64,000 nucleotides of DNA from Hyalella azteca (taxonomy: Eukaryota > Arthropoda > Malacostraca > Amphipoda > Hyalellidae): positions 124,001-188,000 of the forward strand of contig NW_025931704.1 of NCBI RefSeq assembly GCF_000764305.2. Direction: 5' to 3'. The notes under the pieces were generated by a model. The model saw only the letters and a list, made by a program, of their open reading frames with translations, made no database searches and was not told the DNA's origin. Position 1 is the first letter of the stretch. Each line of letters opens with the position of its first letter. A program made the position numbers and the translations under genes. This document shows, one piece after another, positions 55,513 through 64,000 of the stretch.

Positions 55513-55624
55513 GCGCCCGTTACAATCGAGTGGGTGTAGCGGTAGCGGTAGCGCCCGCTACATTTAGAGCATGTAGCGGTAGCGGTAGCGCCTCTACATT
55601 TCCAAGTAGCGCTGCCCAGCTCTG
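55513..55624. mobile_element. hAT-type MITE, truncated second copy
   Basis: GTAGCGGTAGCGGTAGCGCC, CATTTAGAGCATGTAGCGG and the right end AGCGCTGCCCAGCTCTG match the element at 23564-23745. The left half is lost at the adapter. Confidence 0.82.
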
Positions 55625-57045
55625 CGTATTTGTAGTTCTATTCCATTCTATTCTTCTATTCTATTCTGTAGTTCCGCAAGATCGGTCTGAAATATTTAAA
55701 TTAGTTTGCTCTAAAATAACGTCGTTTCTTATGAAAGAAACGTTAAAAAACTACAGTTCATGGGAGACAACGTTAAGATCTCTGGTCATGGTCCATGTCA
55801 TTTTTTTATTAACTAAGATCCATTTAACAATCAAATAGCAATTATTATTGCGTGAATTATGTTCATAATTGGGAAAAGTGATTTTTGAATGCGTGATTTG
55901 AAACTGCGACTTTTAAATCATATCCTGCTCCATTCAGCAGCACAGCAGGTAGCGAACGAATTAAGGTGAAATTGAAAAAAAAACGCGCAGACGAAGGCAA
56001 AATCAAAAAAATTTCAAGAGTTAAACATAAGTATTTTAATTTAGAGAATAGCAGTGCAACCGGACGCGAGACCGGCCGCGAGTCCGGCCGTAAATTTATC
56101 CCGGGCGTCTTATTCCACCACCAATGTTTTATATATGTGCGTTATCCTCTTGAAACCAGAACAAGTCATCCCTTATAATAAATAAAAATATTTTTTTAGG
56201 AAAGGCAAATGAGTACACTCGCAATTGTATGATAAATGAACCGAACTATATGTACTCTGTTCTGGGCTGAACTCTCCCTACTTTATAACACTAATATTTA
56301 TTAGCAAGTGTTAGCTTCAAGACATTTATTAGACAATAAAGCATTACTCACCAACCTAAAAAAAAGCTAAGTCTACAACGTTCAGGGTTCATCTAGAGGG
56401 CGCCATTCACAAGCTCGCTAAATGGTTTAACAATTATCAGAATTTTTGAAAATGTCTACTATTCATTCATGTAATTTATAGTTAGTTCGAGTGCTCCATA
56501 TTACGAAGAATCCGCTCCTAAAGCTGGTAAATACTCTCCATTTAGATGAGCTGCGATCCCAAGAGACACCGTCTGATGTTGCACCCGAAAATCAGCTGAA
56601 TCTCTTCCATTAAATGTCTAGCCAAAGTTATCGGAGTAACTTCCCTTCTCTGCAGGCCAGAATAATAGAATAAAATTTAAGCAATTCGTAAATTTTGAAT
56701 TAATAATGAATAATAGAAAACTTTTATCGAGGACGTTTCCCGCCAGCGTATTGGGCAACTTTCTTAGATCGAGAGCATTGAAAATTAAATATGAAGTTAT
56801 CTTCATTACCGTATGATAGTGATATTCGCTTTACCTCACACAGTCATCAATAAAATTTCTGCCAATAAAAGTTGCAATTACATAATTCATCAATAAAAGT
56901 AACAATGCAATCATTTTACAGTGTTCTTCAAAAAAATTTCCTGTTTTGTATTTCTAGCCGAGCAGCCAAATGTCGTAGGAAAAAAGCGGAATGTAATTCA
57001 TATGAAATACAAGTTTTATGTCCTGCTTAGTTAGTTGCCACTTTG
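55625..57045. other. Intergenic, nothing recognised
   Basis: AT-rich. The plus-strand frames at 55530-55838 and 55966-56178 carry no family motif. Confidence 0.4.
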
Positions 57046-57358
57046 CATTGGACAAGTGAGCAGCGTGCGTGTGCTGTCGAGGCGTACTTTTCATATGACC
57101 GCTAGCCGGCTCGATCCCTCGATATCCCTAGCCGGCTCTATCCATCGATATTGGCTCTGTGTGTTTTTATGTGGTTGTCTTAAAACAAATCGTTTTCAAT
57201 GACTGTCCAAAGACTCTACTTCATTTGAAGAACAACATACACCAAGCCATCACCAACATACCCGTCCAGCGAGTTGTGCTGAACTTAAAAAGTCGGCTAA
57301 CAGAGCTCATTAACAATGGGGGCCGTCATTTGATTAATGACATCTTTAAAACTAAGTG
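57046..57358 (+). pseudogene. Internally deleted mariner-like transposase
   Basis: At 57046-57095 a frame reads WTSEQRACAVEAYFS, resembling the N-terminus of a widespread arthropod mariner-like family. About 50-60 bp later the C-terminal end appears as LKQIVFNDCPKTLLHLKNNI, then VVLNLKSRLTELINNGGRHL. The catalytic middle is absent. The tail pattern (L..L...I......I....L..N...R......NGGH) is what I used. Terminal repeats were not identified. Confidence 0.6.
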
Positions 57359-57759
57359 ATACACAAACTCAAGTAATGTCTTTTTACATAAAATTTCTAT
57401 TGTAATGATATATTTTCTAGTTCTTTTCTTATTGAGCTTTTAAATCAGGAAGATTCTGTTAGTCACCCTGTATTGCTTAGCCTTTAATTCGTCTGTCAAA
57501 TCGATACTTGTTCATTATAAATAATTATTGATCTAGAGTAATAATAAATTATTTGGGGTCAGATAGATGACGCCCTTCTAAAAATTGACTTCAACGGCAT
57601 GGTGCCCTAGCATATGACCGAATAACGGTCGTATATAGAGGAGGATTTTGAGGTCACCTTTGGCGAGATTCGCGCCATGTAGCGTTGAGAAAGTGAGACA
57701 AGGTCAAAACACAGTCACTCTTAGCGTGATGACTTGCAACCGCAGTGATCATGTGTGAG

Positions 57760-58480
57760 TGTTGCAGCTCGGTAGTGAGTGTAAAGCTCGGGAGCGTGAG
57801 AAAGAGGTCGGGAGTGAGTTAAGAGCTCAGTGGTGTGAGGAAGAGGTCGGTTGTGAGTTGAGAGCTCAGTGGTGTGAGGAAGAGGTCGGTTGTGAGTTGA
57901 GAGCTCAGGAGTGTGAGGAAGGGGTCGGTAGTGAGTGAGAGGAAGAGGTCGGTTGTGAGTTGAGAGCTCAGGAGTATGAGGAAGTGGTCGGGAGTGAGTT
58001 AAGAGCTCAGGAGTGTGAGGAAGAGGTCGGTAGTGAGTTGAGAGCTCAGGAGTATGAGGAAGTGGTCGGGAGTGAGTTAAGAGCTCAGGAGAGTGAGGAA
58101 GAGGTCGGTAGTGAATTATGAGCTCAAGAGTATGAGGAAGGGGTCGGTAGTGAGTGAGAGGAAGAGGTCGGTAGTGGGTTAAGAGCTCAAGAGTGTGAGG
58201 AAGAGGTCGGTTATGAGTTGAGAGCTCAGGATTGTGAGGAAGAGGTCGGTGGTGAACGAGAAGAAGAGGTCGGTAGTGAGTGAGAGGAAGAGGTCCGGTA
58301 GTGAGTGAGCACTGTGTATGGAGTGGTAGAGGTCAGTGGTGATCATTTGGAGGTGATTAGTGGTGAGTGAATGAGTGGGGTGAGGGTGAGAGGAAGATAT
58401 CGGCGTTGAGTGGGAGAGGTCGGTGGTGAGTGAACGCTGACAAGTGAAGGGACAAAATCAGTGATGAGTGAGCGCTGCAG
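57760..58480. repeat. Variable purine-rich repeat, about 35-40-bp unit
   Basis: Units combine GAGTGTGAGGAAGAGGTCGG and TAGTGAGTTGAGAGCTCAG in changing order over 700 bp, partly as multi-unit blocks. Open frames on the minus strand are products of the array. Confidence 0.9.
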
Positions 58481-59351
58481 TGTGATGAGAGGGAGGTGAA
58501 ATATAACTGACTACACGTGGCCGGTAGTGAGTGTTGCAGCTCATTTTTATCGTTTAATATATAAATTATTAATGAAGTTGAGGAATATACACCCAAACAA
58601 TATCGTGTTTGTTCCCTAGTTAATTTAGAAGCGGGAATAAGATATTCTACTGCGCAACTAATGCGTAGACGGAATATTCTGATCAAATTTTCTTGCTGAA
58701 AGATTAATTAATTTATATATTTTATTGTGTAAAGTATCAAATAAATATCACTGCTACGTGACAGTGCCTTAATTTTTTTTTTTAATTGCATTGGCTATTA
58801 GGAGTCCAGTTCCCAGATGACAGTAACGGCCACGACGACCTCAATTGCTAGCACCTTTCCTTAGCGATGTGAGTGCAGCGGCGCTCAAGACAACTGCTTC
58901 AAGGACAATTGAATTACCACACATGCTATTCTTACGTCACATTCTTATTCATTGAAGAACCACGTTGGTCACTCGCAATGTCCAGCAATGTAAAGAATAT
59001 CTTACCAGCAAATAATTAATATTGATGATCTTCCAACAAGTTAGGTTGTTTAGTCAACGAGCAAGGGTTGATTTTAATCTCGTGTTTAAGGTTATGTTAT
59101 GTTACTTTAAGTTAGGATAGGGTTTAGTAAGGTTTGATTAGATTCTGCTTTTTTATTGTCTTCGTGCTAGAACACAAGCTAACTTTACTGTTATTATAAT
59201 TCAACAAATGATTGAAGCTTCATGCAAATTTGTTTCCAGAGATGAACCTGAGGAATTCTTTGTGCACTGAAACCTTGCGATACGATTTCTGTGCTGTGTG
59301 CAAATCAAGGGATTTTTTTATTCAAAGTTTTTAATCACAATCACATGAATC
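58481..59351. other. Upstream region of the lipase gene
   Basis: AT-rich, with no recognised element. I could not place a TATA box or initiator with confidence. Confidence 0.4.
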
Positions 59352-60071
59352 ATGGCTTCTAATTATATTTGTAATTTGTGTATGTTTTCTTTAGTCATCA
59401 TTAAGTTTTGCCAAAGTCAAAACAATGCACATAGTGACGAGTTGCATTCATTATCTTCGTCTAATTACGAATCTCTTAACGCACGTGATTTTGTGACGTC
59501 TAAGTACAATTCAACTGTACGAAATAACAGTACAAATTTTGGGGTTTACCTCAAATTTTCGCAAGATTTTTCAACGAACAAAAATTCGAGAAGAGCCGAT
59601 ACAAGCTCGGCATGGAAAAGAAAGAGACAGACAACAGATGAAGAAAAGAGCGTGGAATATTTAAACAAGAAAAGACGAGACAGTGAAAAATTAAAGTTTT
59701 TTAATTCAGCTCATCATCACACCGGCCGACTGAGGAAAAAGCGACCAAAATTTTCTAATCTACCTGGGGAAATGGCTAACTTGTTACGGGATGCTGTTAA
59801 CCATCAAAACTTTTCCCAATCTGGTATTTTTTTCGAAGTTCGTGCCATCGATATGAAAAATCTAACGAAAAATCCACAACATTTTTCCAGCAATGTTACC
59901 AGAAACGAGGATAAATTATGGGAGTCAGAAAATATGGATCTAGAAAACGTTCTTTATGGCTTACACAAATCATCCGAAAATTTGTGGAGCCAAGAAAGTA
60001 AGACGCGAAGAAGGAAAAGAAGAACGCTCATCCTGCCTTCGAACAGTCATGACGAACTAATCTTGCCAACG
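59352..60071 (+). CDS. Lipase exon 1: signal peptide and long basic propeptide
   Basis: The ATG begins a hydrophobic leader ([15 protein letters not shown]) consistent with secretion. Residues about 24-240 have no lipase similarity and are rich in Lys, Arg, Asn and Ser, with several N-X-S/T sites and basic clusters. KTRRRKRR at about 217-224 is a strong furin-type site shortly before the lipase domain. The donor after ILPT is GTGAGA, phase 0. That this exon joins the lipase rests on phase and spacing, not on homology. Confidence 0.68.
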
Positions 60072-63000
60072 GTGAGAACATTTTGATAACATTACGGAAT
60101 GACATCCAAATTCCGCGCTTGTTGAATACTCTGATAAGTATTTAAGCCTACGACACGAATCTTGTGAACCCAATCATATTATTAAAATTCAATGAATAAC
60201 TCGACGACTTCACATATTCATATGTTCTTGAAATCGCAAAACAATCTTTTCCCGCAGTGGGAAATAATTCAACGTAATGGGTACCCACTGGAGCGTCACT
60301 CGGTGACGACGAGCGATGGTTACATCCTCGCCCTTCAACGCATCCCGGGCCCACGACACTCTGCTGTGGGGACCCCGCTTAACAAGGCCCCTTATGGGAG
60401 GGCTTCGACACGGCAGGTCCGGTCAGGGGTCCACCTACCGAGGGAGGAACTGCTGGGTGGTAACGGGCTATGGGGACCCCCACATCCAGAGGACATCTTA
60501 GAGAAGCTGCCGCGTGGGCACAACCCTCATGTGGTGTTGCTGGCGCACTGCGCTGCCTGCTCTTCAGCTGACTACGTCTTGGCGGGTCCCAAACACTCCT
60601 TAGGTTATTATCTCTCATATTTTTTCAGGCAATGTTATGGTGTGCATAAACTAAAAATCATCCTACAAATTGAACTATTCGCGACTGTTATAATTTTATT
60701 TTTGTCTTCAACAAAGATTGAACTGTCATTTTATGAATAGTATTATAATTACCATTCATATCTCAACTAAAAATAAACATTCTTTATGAAACGGCGCTTG
60801 CAATGTTCGCTTTTCACTATGATTAAGATTCGTAACCAATTTCAAAATTTTCTAAATTAATGAACATGTGGAGCTGCCGACAGGCAATATTTCTTTGTTC
60901 CTGATTTCGTGAAAGTTAAAGTGCTGACAGCCTTCCAGTTGGCGGACGCAGGCTATGACGTTTGGCTGGGAGACTTCAGAGGCAACACATACAGCAGGAA
61001 CCATACAACACTCAACCCTGACACCGACCCCCAGTTCTGGTACTTCAGGTAAACTCGGTTCAAACATGGTGACACCGACCCCCAGTTCTGGTACTTCAGG
61101 TAAATTTGGTTCAGACATGGTGACACCGACTCTCAGTTCTGGTACTTCAGGTAAATTTGGTTCAGATATGGTGATACCGGCCAACAATTCTGGTACTTCA
61201 GGTAAACTTGGTTCAGATATGGTGATACCGGCCATCAATTTTACATGAAGTCCATTTAAACCAAGTCTGTACCACTGTGGCTGGGAGCCAAGACCATGAA
61301 GTCCATTTAAACCAAGTCTTTACCACCGTGTCTGGGAGGGTTCTGGTACTTCAGGTAAATTTGGTTCAGACATGGTGGCACAGACCCTCGGTTCTGATAC
61401 TTCAGGTAAATTTGGTTCAGACATGGTGACACCGACCCTCGGTTCTGGTACTTCAGGTAAACTTGGTTCAGACATGGTGACACCGACCCTCGGTTCTGGT
61501 ACTTCTAGTAAACTCGGTTCAGACATGGTGACACCGACCCTCGGTTCTGGTACTTCACAAGTAAACTCGGTTCAAACATGGTGACACCGACCCTCGGTTC
61601 TGGTACTTCTGGTAAACTCGGTTCAGACATGGTGACACCGACCCTCGATTCTGGTACTTCACAAGTAAACTCGGTTCAGACATGGTGACACCGACCCTCG
61701 GTTCTGGTACTTCAGGTAAACTCGGTTCAGACATGGTGACAACGACCCTCGGTTCTGGTACTTCAGGTAAACTCGGTTCAGACATGGTGACACCGACCCT
61801 CAGTTATGGTACTTCTAGTAAAACCGGTTCAGACTTGAGGAATCTTAACTTGTATGTGTGACGAAAATCATAGTAGACTCAATCAACCTGCATACAAAAT
61901 TTACCGCTACCAGCTTGCTGCTAGAGTTTTTTTGCTAAAGTTCTATTACTATTACCTCCAACCTGTTTTGTGCTGTTATAGAAAAAATCTTTGTCATATT
62001 CCAATCTGCATACAAAATTTACAGCGACCTGCTCAAACCTGTTTTTTGTGCTATATAGTTACGTCATTACCGTATTCTATTCAGAAGACCTCTACCCTGA
62101 TTAACATGCTGATATATTCTCCAGCCTATTTATTGTGGCACAGTAACGTTATTACCATATTCTAGCCAGCATACCTATACCCCTAATTAACACGTTGATT
62201 TATTCTTCAGCCTGGACGAGATCGCCGGAATCGACGTACCGGCGATGGTCAATTACGTGCGGCTCAAAACTCAAGTGGATAAAATATTTTTCATTGGCCA
62301 TTCCCTCGGCACCTTGTCGTTCTACATGTCGGCCTCTACTCCGAAAAGCGTGGTCGATAAGGTTATCTTTAATGCACCTGTGTGAAATTAAATTCAGTGC
62401 ATATCATTCGCATTGCAACAAATCCGAATTAAACATTTACTTCGATGTTAACTCGGACGATTTTGCAACATATCAAACATAATACATTTAATGCGTACGG
62501 TATTTCATTCAAAGGGAGTTGAAGTTATAGTCATAGTTGAAAATAATTCATAATGATTGTTTTCCACGAAATCTATACCTGCCTATGTTAGCATATTCTC
62601 TTGTTCTAATTACATTCATTTCGAGAAATTCTGAAAGCTTTGTTACCCCCTAGATCCGCCTGATGGTCGGCATGGGCCCTGTCGGCTTCAGAGACAACGT
62701 GCGTGGGCCTATGGCGCTCGCCATGCAAATAACAGCCATTTTCAGGGTAATGTTCTGATTGCTTAAATTGCTACTGCTTCTGAATATTCAGGTCTCAGGG
62801 GTAATTCCACGTAGCCCTTTGATGCTATGTCAGAAATTGATCTATGTAAGCCAGAGATCTTCATTAATTTGCCATAATTATTGTCACATGTCGATATAAG
62901 ATGGTCTTCGTAAGATCCCCTCGTGAATGTATGTATTCGGTCAAGTGAATGATAATTGGGTTGTTGGGCCATCTTAAATTATTTATTTTGGCACTTTCTA

Positions 63001-63196
63001 TGCCTGATTAAATCATAAAATATTCCCAACCCAGGCCCAGCTGGAAAAGCTCGGCATCAGGGAACTGATGTCGAGAAGTGCAACTTTCATCAGCGCCGTG
63101 CAGAAGTTCTGCTGCTTAGACTGCCTCTTCCACCAGCCATGCGCCGCCATATTCACCGCCCTTGGGGGAGGAGTCAATCAGGGATATTACGACCCA
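59352..63196 (+). CDS. Acid (gastric/lysosomal-type) lipase, 3' end beyond the window
   Basis: This alpha/beta-hydrolase family (LIPA/LIPF type) cleaves triacylglycerols or cholesteryl esters in lysosomes or the gut lumen. Six exons join in phase: 59352-60071, 60257-60603, 60931-61048, 62211-62361, 62654-62746 and 63035-63196, giving about 530 residues. Family signatures are [62 protein letters not shown], the nucleophile elbow GHSLG (62296-62310) and the cap region [13 protein letters not shown]. The catalytic Asp and His should lie past position 64000. Oddities: a 240-residue basic N-terminal extension, roughly 45 extra residues before the HG motif, and HGL of the oxyanion region replaced by HCA. 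Intron 3 carries a 51-bp donor-copying array, and intron 6 a Tc1-like element. Confidence 0.9.
60257..60603 (+). CDS. Lipase exon 2
   Basis: Acceptor TTTTCCCGCAG opens [20 protein letters not shown] and [12 protein letters not shown], the standard N-terminal lipase block. A GC-rich stretch of about 45 codons ([19 protein letters not shown] onward) follows, then [20 protein letters not shown]. The stretch is absent from typical family members. The donor GTTATT is phase 1. Confidence 0.88.
60931..61048 (+). CDS. Lipase exon 3
   Basis: It reads [20 protein letters not shown], then [18 protein letters not shown]. Acceptor CTGACAG, donor TACTTCAG|GTAAAC, phase 2. Its last 29 bp are the founding copy of the downstream 51-bp array. 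Confidence 0.92.
61020..61840 (+). repeat. 51-bp array copying the exon-3/intron-3 junction, about 14 copies
   Basis: Each unit spans GACACCGACCC(C/T)C(A/G)GTTC, TGGTACTTCAG (exon end), the donor GTAAAC and TCGGTTCAGACATGGT (intron). All copies keep GTAAA; about nine keep the full CAG|GTAAA context, and others read CTAGTAAA, CTGGTAAA or CAAGTAAA. A 50-bp duplication (GAAGTCCATTTAAACCAAGT) splits the array at 61244-61340. The unit is a multiple of three, but reading through the first donor meets TAA immediately. Confidence 0.96.
62211..62361 (+). CDS. Lipase exon 4 with the catalytic serine
   Basis: Acceptor TATTCTTCAG; reads [39 protein letters not shown] and [17 protein letters not shown] is the G-x-S-x-G nucleophile elbow. 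Donor AAG|GTTATC is phase 0. Confidence 0.92.
62654..62746 (+). CDS. Lipase exon 5
   Basis: After CCCCCTAG it reads [20 protein letters not shown], then [11 protein letters not shown]; donor GTAATG, phase 0. Corresponds to the K(I/V)..F..L.PVA strand and cap start. Confidence 0.87.
63035..63196 (+). CDS. Lipase exon 6 (cap domain)
   Basis: After CAACCCAG it reads [20 protein letters not shown], then [20 protein letters not shown] and [14 protein letters not shown]; donor GTGAGA, phase 0. Cysteine-rich as in the cap of this family. Confidence 0.85.
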
Positions 63197-63336
63197 GTGA
63201 GATTTTTTAACTTATTTTATCCTGGTGATAAACTATTAATTTCCATTGCATAGGAATGTTGACCCAAATATTTTTTGCGTCTGTGACACAGATTTCGGTC
63301 GATCATTTCGTGAACAGATTCTTTATCGATTACATG

Positions 63337-64000
63337 TACAGAGGTTAGACAAAATAAGGGAAACACCTGAGAAATCCACAATAAATATTTTAGTATGGTG
63401 TAGATCAACCTTCTGCGGCAGCCAATTACAGCCATCATTCTCTAAGGTATTGATTCATAAAAATTGCGAATTTTTCCTAAGTAATTTTAACCGTTTCTTC
63501 AGTTGAAACTATCTAGCTAGGGCTCTTTTGAAGACGATGGCGGCGACGAGTTGACTTCTGACTTGCATCTCTAAAATCGACCATAAATGCTCAATAATAT
63601 TCAGGTTTGGCGATTGTGGCGGCCAAATGAGATGCTCAACTTCATTAGGATGATTCTCGTGCCTTTTTTCAACCATTCCAGCTGTATTGATTGGGGTATA
63701 CTGTAATGGCATTCCCCATTGGGCATTGAAAGATAGCATTCCTCTCCGGAAATACTGTTTGAACAATTGGATGAACTCGGTCCTCCAAATTTTCTAAATA
63801 GTTACGACTGTTGATTCTTCCCATGAAGAGAAATCGTTAACACGCCGGATTTCCAAGAAATGGCAAAGATCCCCCGCCGTGTTTTACGGTTGGAAAAAGG
63901 CAGTCGGGATTAAATGACTCTTTTGGCTGTCTCCAAAAGAAAACTCGGCCGGAGGTTGGAAATAAGGTATACATGATGATTCTTCAGAGAAAATCGCATT
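63337..64000 (-). pseudogene. Tc1-like transposon in the lipase intron, frameshifted
   Basis: Reading leftwards from 64000: AIFSEESS and the alternate-frame VKHGGGS-like segment fit the central DDE region. HLIWPPQSPNLNIIEHLWSI at about 63580-63640 is the conserved Tc1 motif WP.QSPDLN.IE.LW. Several frame changes and a stop break it. The left end near 63337 has CAGAGGTTAGACAAAATAAG plus GGAAACACC, typical of this family's terminal repeat. The element continues past the window. Confidence 0.85.

Noticed and set aside
60852..61785. Open frames across the lipase 51-bp array ([16 protein letters not shown] repeats)
   Set aside because: Out of frame with the lipase; the lipase frame stops at TAA right after the donor, so these are intronic artefacts.
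1..64000. CRISPR-like interpretation of the regular arrays
   Set aside because: The arrays are contiguous repeats without unique spacers, in a eukaryotic genome with spliced genes.

Overview
This is a draft-assembly piece of an animal nuclear genome, most likely an arthropod; a crustacean such as an amphipod is a guess from style, not a demonstrated match. The evidence is eukaryotic: AT-rich DNA, two multi-exon genes with GT-AG introns, a tRNA-derived SINE, Tc1/mariner, hAT and Penelope-like fragments, and very many minisatellites. Single N bases, one 62-N gap and three leftover Nextera (Tn5 mosaic-end) adapter sequences show it was assembled from Illumina mate-pair data.

Layout. Positions 1-38,100 hold no gene I can recognise: about 20 unrelated tandem arrays (units 20-120 bp), a decayed Tc1 element (21409-22297), a hAT-type MITE (23564-23745), a fold-back MITE (29571-29698) and three copies of a hairpin-ended dispersed repeat. 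From 48913 down to 38169, on the minus strand, lies a gene for an SLC22-type organic ion transporter (major facilitator family). I can place 11 exons whose splice phases chain together, except for a break where transmembrane segments 2-4 should be. Positions 49,000-59,300 hold repeats, SINE copies, the last exon of an unidentified coiled-coil protein (52616-52799), adapter chimeras and a deleted mariner-like element. From 59352 to past the right edge, on the plus strand, is an acid (gastric/lysosomal-type) lipase gene with six phase-consistent exons. It has a long basic N-terminal extension and its last visible intron carries a Tc1-like element.

Main observation. In both identifiable genes, tandem arrays start exactly at 5' splice sites, and the repeat unit includes the end of the exon, the GT donor and the first bases of the intron. 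The clearest are lipase exon 3 (51-bp unit, about 14 copies) and transporter exon 4 (61-bp unit, 10 copies, of which 47 bp is exon). Transporter exon 1 (43-bp unit) agrees, and exons 6 and 8 show weaker versions. The introns therefore carry strings of copied splice donors. A similar duplication covers the 3' splice site of the exon at 52616-52799, although that one abuts an adapter. I know of no named system for this. It could be the source of many of the minisatellites in the window.

The two genes have no evident functional link: one product is a membrane transporter for organic ions, the other a secreted or lysosomal lipid hydrolase.
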